A stretch of 64,000 nt of DNA from Pontibacter arcticus (GTDB lineage Bacteria > Bacteroidota > Bacteroidia > Cytophagales > Hymenobacteraceae): NCBI RefSeq assembly GCF_003284895.1, contig NZ_QMDV01000001.1:709080-773079 (forward strand), given 5' to 3'. Under the pieces are notes generated by a model. The model searched no databases and had not been told where the DNA came from. It saw only the letters and a list, made by a program, of their open reading frames with translations. Below, in pieces: positions 54,145 to 62,786 of this stretch. The position numbers and the translations under genes were made by a program. Numbering within the stretch: the first letter of the stretch is position 1; each line of letters opens with the position of its first letter.

Positions 54145-55116
54145 ATGGCTAACCCTCTAAAAGTCATACTTCTTGTGCTGTTACTGTTCCTGCCTTCGCA
54201 GGGCAACAGTTGGGGCTTTTACGCGCATCAACGCATAAACCGCCTGGCCGTATTTGCGCTGCCTCCCGAAATGGTGGGTTTCTACAAAAAGCATATCCGT
54301 TACATTACCGAAAATGCTGTTAACCCGGACAAACGCCGCTATGCAGTAGAAGGCGAAGCACCCCGCCACTACATCGACCTGGATGTGTATGGCGACAGTG
54401 CCCTGTATAAAATGCCGCGTTACTGGCAACAGGCCGTGGAAAAGTATAGCGAGGATACGCTGCAAACCTATGGCATTGTGCCCTGGCATATTAACCTGAT
54501 GAAGTACCAGCTCACGCAGGCTTTTAAGGAGCGAAACCTGGAACGTATACTTCGGCTCTCAACGGAAATAGGACACTACATTGCCGATGCCTGTGTACCG
54601 CTGCATACAACCCAGAATTATAACGGGCAGCTTACCGGGCAGCGTGGCATACATGGTTTCTGGGAGTCGCGGTTACCGGAAATGTATGCAGGTAACTATG
54701 ATTTTTTTGTAGGGCAGGCCTTATACCTGGAGCAACCGCAACTCAAAGCCTGGGGCATTGTAAGCAGCGCGCATCTGGCTTTAGATTCGGTTTTATACTT
54801 TGAAAAGCAGCTGACGCAGGAGTTTGAAGAGGAAAAAAAGTATAGCTTCGAAGTACGCAACAACCTGACTACCCGTGTTTACTCACGGCCTTTCTCGCTG
54901 GCCTACCACAACCAATTGCGCGGGCAGGTAGAGCGCCAGATGCGCCTTGCCATCCATACGATTGCCAGCTTCTGGTACACTGCCTGGGTTGATGCCGGTC
55001 AGCCGAGTCTGGGAACCTTAGCCAACACCCTCACACCCGAGCAACTCCATCAGTTAGAATTAGAGAAGAAAGCCTACGAAACCGGAAACCACACGCCACG
55101 CGAAGAAGGTAACTGA
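54145..55116 (+). CDS. Secreted zinc-dependent phospholipase C-like protein
   Basis: A 323-residue exported protein. Signal peptide at residues 1-21 (NPLKVILLVLLLFLPSQGNS), with the mature end starting at Trp-22 as in zinc phospholipases (WGFYAHQRINRLAVFALP), where the N-terminal Trp itself binds zinc. Further putative ligands are in RHYIDLDVY, ILRLSTEIGHYIADACVPLHTTQNYNG and RGIHGFWESRLPE. The fold family is zinc-dependent PLC / S1-P1 nuclease. Substrate (phospholipid or nucleic acid) is not settled; a periplasmic or secreted hydrolase is safe to say. Single gene. Confidence 0.85.
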   Translation: MANPLKVILLVLLLFLPSQGNSWGFYAHQRINRLAVFALPPEMVGFYKKHIRYITENAVNPDKRRYAVEGEAPRHYIDLDVYGDSALYKMPRYWQQAVEKYSEDTLQTYGIVPWHINLMKYQLTQAFKERNLERILRLSTEIGHYIADACVPLHTTQNYNGQLTGQRGIHGFWESRLPEMYAGNYDFFVGQALYLEQPQLKAWGIVSSAHLALDSVLYFEKQLTQEFEEEKKYSFEVRNNLTTRVYSRPFSLAYHNQLRGQVERQMRLAIHTIASFWYTAWVDAGQPSLGTLANTLTPEQLHQLELEKKAYETGNHTPREEGN

Positions 55117-55132
55117 TTTATACTTTGAAGAA

Positions 55133-55165
55133 TTCCCCTCCTTGGAGGGGTTAGGGGTGGGTTTA
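55133..55165. repeat. CCCCTCC palindromic element (REP-like)
   Basis: TCCCCTCCTTGGAGGGGTTA followed by GGGGTGGGTTTA. Same GC-rich family as the pairs at 6398 and 56,921; here a single copy after the phospholipase-like gene, next to a TATACTT motif. Confidence 0.65.
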
Positions 55166-55309
55166 CAATAGCAGGAAAAACACTCTAACTAATCTCAACC
55201 TAGAGCAACCAAGGCCAATTCAGGCTAATTTCGCACTAACCCGTCATACTTTGCTGTACCGACACAAGTTTTCGGAAGGTGTTAAAATTAAGTATATTGC
55301 GCGACACAA

Positions 55310-56896
55310 ATGCCTTATCCAATGAGCAAACGCTATACTTTACGCGCCTCCTTTTCGTGGTTGTGCTTTATACTTTTCATACTTGCCAAGCCGGTTTCAG
55401 CGCAGCAAACCAACACAGCCGCTACCCTTGCTAAACTTGATGCCTATTACCAGAAAGCCCTGAAAGACTGGAATGTACCCGGCATGGCCATCGCGATTGT
55501 AAAAAACGACTCCATTATTTTTGCTAAAGGCTACGGCGTACTTAACAACAAAACAGGCGGACAAGTAGATGCCAACACACTTTTCGGGATTGCTTCCAAC
55601 TCAAAAGCCTATACCGCTGCTGCGCTTGGCATATTGGTTGATGAAGGAAAGATCAAATGGAACGACCCGGTTAAAAAATACATCCCGACGCTGCAGCTTT
55701 ATAACCCATACGTAACCGAGAACATCACCATTGAAGATTTGCTGAGCCACCGCGCTGGTTTCGGCACATTCAGCGGCGACTTGCTTTGGTATAACACCAC
55801 TCACAGCCGCCCAGAGATCATCAGCAGAATGCAGCACCTGAAACCTGCTTATGGTTTCAGGAACGGCTATGGTTATTCGAACCTCATGTTTATCACGGCA
55901 GGCGAAGTGATCGAGAAAGTATCCGGCACTACGTGGGAAAAATTTATTCAGGAAAGGTTCTTTAAGCCGCTTGGCATGACGCGCTCTTATACGTCGGTAA
56001 ACGATCTGAAGGGCGTTGCCAACGTAGCGTCGCCACACGGAAATGGCGCAGACGGAAAGCCTTTTGCCACGACGCTAAACCCCTGGGATAACTGGAACCC
56101 GGCAGCCGGTATTTTCACCAGCGTAAACCAGGCCGCCAACTGGATGCGTCTGCAACTAAACCACGGTACCTACAACGGCAAAAAGATTTTCAGTGAGGCC
56201 GCCAGCCGCAACATGTGGACTGCTCACAATCCTTTTCCGGTATCTAAACAAGCCGAAGAGCAAATTCCATCCACGCACTTTGTGGCAGCAGGTTTAGGTT
56301 GGTTTGTAAGCGATTACGAAGGCCGGAAACTGGTATACCACGGCGGCGGCCACGAAGGCATGAACAGCCGCACCGTACTCGCCCCTGAAGAAAAGCTGGG
56401 TGTTATCATCCTTACCAACAGCATGAGTAGCATCATGACGCCGGTTACAACGTATACGTTAGACCAGTTTTTTGCCGTAAAAAAACCACGCGACTGGAGC
56501 CAGCTAGCGCTCGATAACATCGCCAAAGCAAAACAAGCAGAAGCCGCTGCAAAAGCCAAAACATCCTCCGAAAAGAAAAAGCGCAACAGCAAACCAACCA
56601 TGCCACTTGCTGCTTATGCCGGCACGTACCACAGCATATTGTATGGCGATGCAACGGTAAAAGTACAGGATGGCAAACTGGTATTTCAGTTGGTACCGGC
56701 TCCGCTCCTTGGCGGCACGCTCACCCACTCGCAACACGATATTTTTAATTTGAACTGGCGCACGAAGTATGCGCTGCTAACACCTACCAATGTGCGTTTC
56801 CTGGTGGGCGAAGATGGTAAAATAGCAGAGATGCGCCTGGATGCCGATAACCCGGATTTCCATTTTGATGAGCTGGAGTTTAAGAAAGTGAAGTAG
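55310..56896 (+). CDS. Serine hydrolase, beta-lactamase class C family, with C-terminal DUF3471-like domain
   Basis: A 528-residue exported hydrolase. Signal peptide at residues 1-32 (ends PVSAQQ); ATG 55,322 is an equally possible start four residues later. The penicillin-binding-fold domain (about 40-400) has the active Ser and Lys in GIASNSKAYTAAA (SxxK), YGYSN (YxN) and HGGGHEGM as the HxG-type third motif. The C-terminal ~110 residues (PLAAYAGTYHSILYGDATVKVQDGKLVFQLV) are a lipocalin-like DUF3471 domain found in many such enzymes. Probably an esterase or D-aminopeptidase in the periplasm rather than a true resistance beta-lactamase. Confidence 0.9.
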   Translation: MPYPMSKRYTLRASFSWLCFILFILAKPVSAQQTNTAATLAKLDAYYQKALKDWNVPGMAIAIVKNDSIIFAKGYGVLNNKTGGQVDANTLFGIASNSKAYTAAALGILVDEGKIKWNDPVKKYIPTLQLYNPYVTENITIEDLLSHRAGFGTFSGDLLWYNTTHSRPEIISRMQHLKPAYGFRNGYGYSNLMFITAGEVIEKVSGTTWEKFIQERFFKPLGMTRSYTSVNDLKGVANVASPHGNGADGKPFATTLNPWDNWNPAAGIFTSVNQAANWMRLQLNHGTYNGKKIFSEAASRNMWTAHNPFPVSKQAEEQIPSTHFVAAGLGWFVSDYEGRKLVYHGGGHEGMNSRTVLAPEEKLGVIILTNSMSSIMTPVTTYTLDQFFAVKKPRDWSQLALDNIAKAKQAEAAAKAKTSSEKKKRNSKPTMPLAAYAGTYHSILYGDATVKVQDGKLVFQLVPAPLLGGTLTHSQHDIFNLNWRTKYALLTPTNVRFLVGEDGKIAEMRLDADNPDFHFDELEFKKVK

Positions 56897-56920
56897 CCGA
56901 GTACAAATTAACCGGGCCAA

Positions 56921-57126
56921 ACCACCCCCAACCCCTCCTTAGGCAAGGCGGGGAGTTTTACCCCACCCCAACCCTCCCCTAATAACAGGGGAGGAAGCTA
57001 TACTTTTACATTATACTTAAAGTATAAATCAAAAATGGATTGAATTAGCCATGAAACTTATACTTGAGCTAAAGCAACAACAGACTCCCTGCCTTGGATA
57101 AGGAGGGGTTGGGGATGGTCTGAACT
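56921..57126. repeat. Composite of CCCCTCC REP-like elements in opposite orientations
   Basis: ACCACCCCCAACCCCTCCTT at 56,921, a second unit CCCCACCCCAACCCTCCCCT at 56,960, and an inverted copy GGAGGGGTTGGGGATGGTCT at 57,102. The outer units face each other, like the 6398 pair. Confidence 0.75.
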
Positions 57127-57158
57127 GGAATCCATACTTATTTGTACTTTACTCAACG

Positions 57159-57195
57159 AAAAAGGCCGCTGCAATTACTTGCAGTGGCCTTTTTT
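57159..57195. terminator. Terminator after ettA, with TATACTT on the far side
   Basis: AAAAAGGCCGCTGCAA / TTGCAGTGGCCTTTTT with a four-base loop and one internal mismatch, then TTTATACTTC. Serves ettA on the minus strand about 50 bases past its stop. Confidence 0.8.
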
Positions 57196-57202
57196 ATACT
57201 TC

Positions 57203-57250
57203 AGAATTAAAATAATTTGTAATTCTTAACTCGTAATTCGTAATTATATT
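57203..57250. repeat. AT-rich AATTCGTAATT repeat, copy 2
   Basis: Array of TAATTCTTAACTCGTAATTC and TAATTATATT words on the plus strand, abutting the ettA stop codon. Same word set as at 4018-4107 and 60,966-61,053. Confidence 0.7.
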
Positions 57251-58919
57251 AAACAAGCTTCTTATAACGGATACGCTTCGGCTCTATATTGCCCATACGT
57301 TTCTTCTTGTTCTCTTCGTAATCTGAGTAGTTACCCTCAAACCAATACACCTGCGACTCGCCTTCGAAAGCCAAAATGTGTGTACAGATACGGTCCAGGA
57401 ACCAGCGGTCGTGCGAAATGATCACGGCGCAACCGGCAAAATTTTCGAGGCCATCTTCCAGCGCACGGATCGCGTTCACGTCTAGGTCGTTGGTCGGCTC
57501 ATCCAGTAAAAGCAAGTTACCGCCTTCTTTCAGCGTCATGGCCAGGTGCACGCGGTTGCGCTCACCACCCGACAGCTTGTCTACTTTTTTCTCCTGATCG
57601 CCACCCGAGAAGTTAAACTTGCTTACATAGGCTCTGGAAACTACCTGGCGTCCGGCCATGATCATGTGCTCTGTTCCGCCGGATATCACTTCAAACACCG
57701 ATTTAGTTGGGTCGAGGTTAGCGTGTTCCTGGTCTACGTAAGAGATCTGTACCGTAGAACCCACTGCAAACTCACCTGCATCGGGTTTCTCCTGGCCGGT
57801 TATCATCTTAAACAGCGTTGTTTTACCAGCACCGTTCGGCCCGATAATACCAACTATACCACCTTGCGGCAAAGCAAAATCCAGGTTTTCGAACAGCAGT
57901 TTATCACCATAAGCCTTGCTGATGCCATGCGCCTCAATTACCTGCGCACCTAAACGTGGGCCATCCGGAATGAACAGCTCCAGTTTATCTTCTTTCTGCT
58001 TGGCATCTTCGCCGGCCAGTTTATCATACTGGCTGATACGCGCTTTGGATTTGGCATGACGTGCTTTCGGAGCCATCTTCACCCATTCCAACTCGCGCTG
58101 TAATGTTTTCTGGCGCTTGCTTTCGGTTTTCTCTTCCTGGGCCAGTCGGTTAGATTTCTGTTCCAGCCAGCTGCTGTAGTTGCCTTTCCACGGAATACCT
58201 TCGCCACGATCCAGTTCCAGAATCCAGCCAGCAACGTTATCCAGGAAGTATCTATCGTGGGTAACAGCTATTACGGTTCCTTTGTACTGCTTTAAGTGTT
58301 GCTCCAGCCAGTCTACTGATTCAGCATCTAAGTGGTTGGTAGGCTCATCCAGTAACAGTACATCCGGCTCCTGCAACAGCAAACGGCAAAGGGCTACGCG
58401 GCGCTTCTCACCACCCGACAGGTTGCCGATAATGGCATCTTCCGGAGGCGTACGCAACGCATCCATGGCACGCTCGAGGCGGTTATCGAGTTCCCAGGCG
58501 TTGTGATGGTCCAGTTTTTCCTGCACGTTGCCCTGGCGCTCGATGAGTTTGTTCATCTCATCGTCGGTCATCTCTTCACCGAACTTCATGTTGATCTCGT
58601 CGAACTCTTTCAGCAAAGCCACTACTTCGGCCACGCCTTCTTCCACAACTTCGCGCACGGTTTTGGTTGGGTCGAGTTGCGGTTCCTGCTCCAGGTAACC
58701 AACCGAGTAGCCCGGGCTCCAGACTACTTCGCCTTGTATCTGCTTATCTACGCCTGCAATAATTTTCAGCAAACTGGATTTACCGGAACCGTTAAGGCCC
58801 AGTACGCCAATTTTAGCACCGTAGAAAAAAGACAGGTAAATATTTTTGAGTACTTGTTTCTGAGGCGGGTAAATCTTGCTTACCCCGGCCATCGAGAATA
58901 TAATGGTTTCGTTGCTCAT
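57249..58919 (-). CDS. ettA: Energy-dependent translational throttle protein EttA
   Basis: An ABC-F ATPase that binds the ribosomal E site and gates the first peptide bond according to ATP level. The 556-residue protein has two ABC cassettes: Walker [10 protein letters not shown] (about residue 40) and GPNGAGKTT (about 357), the two signatures [15 protein letters not shown] and [13 protein letters not shown], and [14 protein letters not shown] / [14 protein letters not shown] as Walker B. The inserted arm and the linker (about 240-300, [30 protein letters not shown]) are typical of EttA among ABC-F proteins. Single gene. Confidence 0.94.
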   Translation of the reverse strand: MSNETIIFSMAGVSKIYPPQKQVLKNIYLSFFYGAKIGVLGLNGSGKSSLLKIIAGVDKQIQGEVVWSPGYSVGYLEQEPQLDPTKTVREVVEEGVAEVVALLKEFDEINMKFGEEMTDDEMNKLIERQGNVQEKLDHHNAWELDNRLERAMDALRTPPEDAIIGNLSGGEKRRVALCRLLLQEPDVLLLDEPTNHLDAESVDWLEQHLKQYKGTVIAVTHDRYFLDNVAGWILELDRGEGIPWKGNYSSWLEQKSNRLAQEEKTESKRQKTLQRELEWVKMAPKARHAKSKARISQYDKLAGEDAKQKEDKLELFIPDGPRLGAQVIEAHGISKAYGDKLLFENLDFALPQGGIVGIIGPNGAGKTTLFKMITGQEKPDAGEFAVGSTVQISYVDQEHANLDPTKSVFEVISGGTEHMIMAGRQVVSRAYVSKFNFSGGDQEKKVDKLSGGERNRVHLAMTLKEGGNLLLLDEPTNDLDVNAIRALEDGLENFAGCAVIISHDRWFLDRICTHILAFEGESQVYWFEGNYSDYEENKKKRMGNIEPKRIRYKKLV

Positions 58920-59165
58920 GTTATTTTCTTATAGTTAACGGCTCACTTACAAGTATAAATACACCAAAACCGGGCTCCGGGCATGGCATATTATTCAAAT
59001 TCCTTAAAAGAATTACAAATATCGTAAAAATTCATGCATTTGCGCCTTACAAAATTGCGCTGAAATACTTAAACTTGTAAAAACTGTATAGGTAAAGCAG
59101 GCTTAAACCAAATTTGCACCAGCCCGCCCTGCCTTTGTACTGACGCATAACCCGATCCAAACTAA

Positions 59166-60476
59166 ATGGAAAACAACGACCTATTGGATAAAGCAAAGCA
59201 ATACGGCTTTATCCAGGACCAGCAGGTGTGGCTGAAACCTTTCATGAATTACCCTGCCCGGCAGGTAGGAGATGTAAAGGAATCTGAAGACGACTCGCTG
59301 GTATACTTTGCCAAGCGTTACGATATGTTCCAGGGTAAGGTGAACAACCTGCTCGAGCGTATTGCAACCTCCGATAACAAAGGCTCTTTTATGATGAAGG
59401 TGCTACACATGAAAGAGCAGGTAGGCAATTACGATGCTTTAGGAGATTTTGAGCAGATCTACCACACCCTCACCAAAGCCGAAGAAGAAATAAACGGAAC
59501 CATTCTGCAGAACCGTGGCAAAAACCTAAGTATAAAAGTTGGGTTGGTGCAGGAAGCCGAAGCCCTGCAAAACAGCATTGAGTGGAAAGAAACCACCGAT
59601 AAGCTAAAAGAACTGCGCGCCACCTGGATCAAGACCGGTCCGGTAGAAAAAGAGGTGGCCGAAGAATTGGAAGAACGTTTCCGGAATGCGATTGAAGGCT
59701 TTTTTGAGCGCAAGCGTGAGTTCTTCGAGGATAAAAAGCAAATGCAGAACCGTACTTACGAAAAGTACAAAGACCTTATATCCAAATCGATTGCGCTGCA
59801 GAATTCTGAAGACTGGGAAGGTACCACAGCCAAACTAAAGCAACTCCAGAACCAGTGGAAAGAAGTAGGCGGCAATTTACCGCGCAAGGTAACCAGCCAG
59901 CTCTGGACCAACTTCCGGAAAGCCCACAACCACTTTTTTGAGCGCCTGAAGCAGAAAATCACCAACGAGAAAACTGACTCGCGCGAGAAATTCTACGAGG
60001 TAAACTACGCCCGCAAACAGGAACTTGCCGGCGAAGCCGAAAATTTACTGCAAAACCACGGCCTGAACGATGCCGTGAAACGCGCCAAAGAACTACAGGC
60101 CGAATGGAAAAAAGCCGGTCCTGTGCATCCGTCCGTATCAGACCAGGTATGGGAGCGCTTTATAAAAGCCTGCGATAAGGTGTTTGAAATGAGCAGCCTG
60201 GAACATTACATCCGCAAGCGCCAGCAGGCATCCGCAGAAAAAATATCGGAAACCGAGAACCTGCACGCACGCATTAACGCCCTGAAAGAGTTTATAAAAT
60301 CAGATAAAGCGGAGCTGGAAGTGCTGGAAGACAACCTGGATAAACTGAGCGGTGCCCCGGCCAACGATGCTTTCAAAAGTATGCTGCAAGGCAAGATTCG
60401 TAACTTTAACCGCAAGATCAACACCAAACAGGAACTGATCGAAGGGTTTAAAAACCAACTGAGCGTAAACAGCTAA
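59166..60476 (+). CDS. DUF349 repeat protein
   Basis: A 436-residue cytoplasmic, mostly helical protein composed of consecutive DUF349 repeats, each with a Trp-rich pattern (WKETTDKLKELRATWIKTGPV, WEGTTAKLKQLQNQWKEVGG, AVKRAKELQAEWKKAGPVHP) followed by LWTNFRKAHNHFF or VWERFIKACDKVF. The C-terminal part is coiled coil (ENLHARINALKEFIKSDKAELEVLEDNLDKL). Long charged-helix proteins of this kind are widespread in Bacteroidota; the function is unknown. Single gene followed by a terminator. Confidence 0.9.
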   Translation: MENNDLLDKAKQYGFIQDQQVWLKPFMNYPARQVGDVKESEDDSLVYFAKRYDMFQGKVNNLLERIATSDNKGSFMMKVLHMKEQVGNYDALGDFEQIYHTLTKAEEEINGTILQNRGKNLSIKVGLVQEAEALQNSIEWKETTDKLKELRATWIKTGPVEKEVAEELEERFRNAIEGFFERKREFFEDKKQMQNRTYEKYKDLISKSIALQNSEDWEGTTAKLKQLQNQWKEVGGNLPRKVTSQLWTNFRKAHNHFFERLKQKITNEKTDSREKFYEVNYARKQELAGEAENLLQNHGLNDAVKRAKELQAEWKKAGPVHPSVSDQVWERFIKACDKVFEMSSLEHYIRKRQQASAEKISETENLHARINALKEFIKSDKAELEVLEDNLDKLSGAPANDAFKSMLQGKIRNFNRKINTKQELIEGFKNQLSVNS

Positions 60477-60500
60477 CTGATTTATACGTTTATACTTCCC

Positions 60501-60543
60501 AAAAGAGGTGTTTGCAGCAAAACGGCAGGCACCTCTTTGTTTT
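60501..60543 (+). terminator. Terminator after the DUF349 gene
   Basis: AAAAGAGGTG / CACCTCTTTG stem with a loop of about 20 bases and a T-rich tail. Two TATAC(G/T)-type motifs precede it. Confidence 0.65.
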
Positions 60544-60691
60544 AGCGCCAGATGCAAGTATAACTGCCTAAAAATCTTCTGATATTATTGACTTCAGCGC
60601 AAACATTTGTAATTTATTTGCGTTGTGTTGGTAAAAACAGACAAAAAAACAATTAATTTTTACTAAAAATTTTTGTTTTTAGTTTTATTCA

Positions 60692-60699
60692 TACTTTTG
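60692..60699 (+). promoter_or_regulatory. Promoter -7 element for the DUF2795 gene
   Basis: TACTTTTG matches TAnnTTTG. A TTTTG at 60,671-60,675 lies 16 bases upstream as a plausible -33 element, in an AT-rich stretch. Distance to the gene start is 43 bases. Confidence 0.65.
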
Positions 60700-60742
60700 C
60701 AAACCATTTCAAAAAGCACATAAGTTTAAGGAGAAACATACT

Positions 60743-60964
60743 ATGTATTGGACATTAGAATTAGCATCATACCTGGAGGACGCACCCTGGCCGGCAACTA
60801 AAGACGAATTAATTGACTTCTCTATCCGCTCGGGCGCGCCAATGGAGGTTGTAGAAAACCTGCAGGCACTGGAAGATGACGGACAGCCTTACGAGAACAT
60901 CGAAGAGATCTGGCCTGATTATCCTACAAAAGAGGATTTCATGTTCAACGAAGACGAGTACTAA
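60743..60964 (+). CDS. DUF2795 domain protein (73 aa)
   Basis: A small acidic protein, MYWTLELASYLEDAPWPATK then DELIDFSIRSGAPMEVVENLQALEDDGQPYENIEEIWPDYPTKEDFMFNEDEY. It is the Bacteroidota form of DUF2795: helix-turn-helix-like N-terminal part with the conserved WPATKDELI and the acidic tail. Function unknown. It has a good promoter and a purine-rich GGAGAA sequence eight bases before its ATG, one of the few Shine-Dalgarno-like sites in the window. Confidence 0.93.
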   Translation: MYWTLELASYLEDAPWPATKDELIDFSIRSGAPMEVVENLQALEDDGQPYENIEEIWPDYPTKEDFMFNEDEY

Positions 60965-60965
60965 A

Positions 60966-61053
60966 GGAATTACGAGTTAAGAATTACGAATTAAGAATGG
61001 TTGTACTTACCTCTTTATAATTCGTAATTGATAATTCGTAATTCGTAATTATC
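60966..61053. repeat. AT-rich AATTCGTAATT inverted repeat, copy 3
   Basis: Left half GAATTACGAGTTAAGAATTA continuing CGAATTAAG, right half TTATAATTCGTAATTGATAA continuing TTCGTAATT. It ends seven bases before the start codon of the ABC ATPase gene, so it occupies the whole gap and must contain or replace that gene's leader. Confidence 0.75.
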
Positions 61054-61059
61054 CAAGGC

Positions 61060-61785
61060 TTGATTGTTGAAGCAAAGCATGTGGTTGCGGGTTATGGACA
61101 GCGTGTCCTGATTCGCAACCTTTCTTTTTCTATACCTGCGCCTGCATTTGTAGCTGTTATCGGGCACAATGGCGCCGGCAAAACCACTTTTTTCAAGGCT
61201 TTTCAGCAGCAGGTTGCTTACCAGGGGCAGTTACTTTTACAAGGCCACGACCTTAAAAGTATAGCCAACCCGGCTTCAGAAGGTATTCTCTCCTATCTGC
61301 CGCAAAAAAATACGGTTACCTTTCCTATTAAAGTTTCGGATCTGGTGGTGATGGGGCTGTTCCGGAAAAAAACTTTTTTCGAGAACTACACAGCTTCGGA
61401 TCATCAGCTGGCAGCGGCTGTGCTGGAAGACCTGCAATTAAGCCACCTCGCCGACCATGACTTTACCACACTTTCAGGGGGTGAGCAGCAACTTGTTTGG
61501 CTGGCGCAACTTATACTTCAGGATGCCAGCATTTGCCTGCTGGATGAGCCTACCCAGCAGCTGGATGTATACTATAAAAGCAAGGTGTTCAGGCTGCTGC
61601 AGGATTGGGTACTTACAAAAAGCAAAACCATACTTTGCATTACCCACGATCTGCAAAACCTGCTTCCATTAAAAGGCTACCTGCTTAATTTATCTAAACC
61701 AGCACCTACTTTGGAAGTAATTTCGCCGGAAACAGTGCAGGAGAATCTGCTGTTCCTGGAGTCGGGGCGGCAACCGGTACGCTAG
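61060..61785 (+). CDS. ABC transporter ATP-binding protein (FecE/ZnuC-like), orphan
   Basis: A 241-residue cytoplasmic ATPase. Walker A GHNGAGKTT (about residue 34-42), Q-loop in SYLPQKN (about 82), signature LSGGEQQLVWLAQLIL (about 142-157), Walker B ICLLDEPTQQLD and the switch His in ILCITHDLQNLLPL. The signature with LSGGEQQ and a metal/siderophore-type layout point to iron, heme, cobalamin or zinc importers, but the substrate is open. TTG at 61,060 is the start I accept: no ATG exists before the first strand. No permease or binding protein is adjacent. Convergent with ispD, one base apart. Confidence 0.87.
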   Translation: MIVEAKHVVAGYGQRVLIRNLSFSIPAPAFVAVIGHNGAGKTTFFKAFQQQVAYQGQLLLQGHDLKSIANPASEGILSYLPQKNTVTFPIKVSDLVVMGLFRKKTFFENYTASDHQLAAAVLEDLQLSHLADHDFTTLSGGEQQLVWLAQLILQDASICLLDEPTQQLDVYYKSKVFRLLQDWVLTKSKTILCITHDLQNLLPLKGYLLNLSKPAPTLEVISPETVQENLLFLESGRQPVR

Positions 61786-61786
61786 T

Positions 61787-62467
61787 TTATACTTGCTGCG
61801 AGGCAAACGCTTCGGCCAGAATCAGGTCTTCGGGGGTTGTAATTTTGATATTGCGGTAACTGCCTTCCACTAAAACAATCTTTTCGCCCAGCGCTTCTAC
61901 TACCGAGGCATCATCGGTAAAAAAATCCTGTTCGGGTTGCTCGTACGCATTGCGCAGTATACCTGCCTGAAAACACTGCGGTGTTTGTACCAGTTTATAC
62001 TTGGTGCGCGGCACAGCCATACTTCCCTCCTCCGTCACTTCCCGGATCGAGTCTTTGGGTGCTACGGCCACCACACCGTTTCCATACTTGGCGGCGGCTT
62101 CGTAAGCAGCTTTTATAATAGTGGTTTCTATAAAAGGCCTCACGCCATCATGCACGGCTACCAGGGCCTCTCCTGTAATAACATCGAGTCCGTTTTTAAC
62201 AGAGCCAAACCGGGTAGCGCCACCTGCCACCACCATATGAAACACCTTGAACGCATGTTCTCGACAAAGCTCCCGCCAGGTGTCCAATTGGCTTTCTGGC
62301 AATACCACTACCAGTCTTATCGCAGGGTTATAAGTATAAAACTTGTCTATGGTATGCATCAAAATTGGTTTGCCAGCCACTTCTATAAACTGCTTGGGCA
62401 GACTTTGCTGCATCCGGCTGCCCGAGCCGCCGGCTACTATAATTGCATATTCTGGGAGTTGCGCCAT
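61787..62467 (-). CDS. ispD: 2-C-methyl-D-erythritol 4-phosphate cytidylyltransferase
   Basis: Attaches CMP to 2-C-methyl-D-erythritol 4-phosphate in the non-mevalonate isoprenoid pathway. The 226-residue protein has IIVAGGSGSRMQQSLPKQFIEVAGKPILMHTI at the start (nucleotide-binding GGxGxRM and the catalytic Lys in PKQF), VAVHDGVRPFI (catalytic metal Asp), and LVQTPQCFQAGILR and FFTDDASVVEALGEKI later. Length and order match IspD. Single gene. Confidence 0.95.
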   Translation of the reverse strand: MAQLPEYAIIVAGGSGSRMQQSLPKQFIEVAGKPILMHTIDKFYTYNPAIRLVVVLPESQLDTWRELCREHAFKVFHMVVAGGATRFGSVKNGLDVITGEALVAVHDGVRPFIETTIIKAAYEAAAKYGNGVVAVAPKDSIREVTEEGSMAVPRTKYKLVQTPQCFQAGILRNAYEQPEQDFFTDDASVVEALGEKIVLVEGSYRNIKITTPEDLILAEAFASQQV

Positions 62468-62574
62468 GCTGTAAAGTTAGTTTTTTGAGTGCTGAGTTCC
62501 GAGTTATGAGTTACGAGTCCAGTATATTATACTTTAATGATGCTTGTATGCTTCGTTATTTTAACAAAAAGCCC

Positions 62575-62670
62575 GATGCTGGTGCGAGCTTGCAGCTCGT
62601 ACCCCAATATAATCTGGCAAAAGTGTACCTCTCAGCAAGAAACTACGAGCTGCAAGCTCGCACCAGCATC
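62575..62670. repeat. GAGCTTGCAGCTC repeat, inverted pair, copy 2
   Basis: GATGCTGGTGCGAGCTTGCA continuing GCTCGTACC on the left and its inverse CTACGAGCTGCAAGCTCGCA continuing CCAGCATC on the right, about 40 bases apart. The arms match those at 8862-8995 almost base for base; the spacer is different. Confidence 0.88.
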
Positions 62671-62721
62671 AGTTTGATTTAGCACTAAAATAAATTATCC
62701 CGAAAACACAGTGCTACTTGC

Positions 62722-62781
62722 TTATAAAGTATAAAAAAGGCCCCGGTTCTTACGAACCGGGGCCTTTTTTATACTTTATAA
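62722..62781 (-). terminator. Terminator with perfect 28-base stem and outer TATACTT motifs
   Basis: TTATAAAGTATAAAAAAGGC continuing CCCGGTTC pairs without mismatch with its inverse around the four-base loop TTAC. The outer part of both arms is the AAAGTATA / TATACTTT motif. It follows the queA stop codon on the minus strand by six bases. Confidence 0.95.
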
Positions 62782-62786
62782 ACTTA

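Larger units (their letters stand above)
56897..57248. other. Repeat-filled intergenic region
   Basis: 352 bases between convergent genes, consisting mostly of CCCCTCC REP-like elements (56,921-57,126), a cluster of three TATACTT/AAGTATA sites at 57,000-57,027, the ettA terminator (57,159) and the third-family AATTCGTAATT repeat (57,203). No gene. Confidence 0.65.
62468..62786. other. Repeat-rich gap between ispD and queA
   Basis: 319 bases between two minus-strand genes, holding a low-complexity run of GAGTT-type words at 62,487-62,520, the second GAGCTTGCAGCTC element (62,575-62,670) and the queA terminator (62,722-62,781). No gene recognised. Confidence 0.6.
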
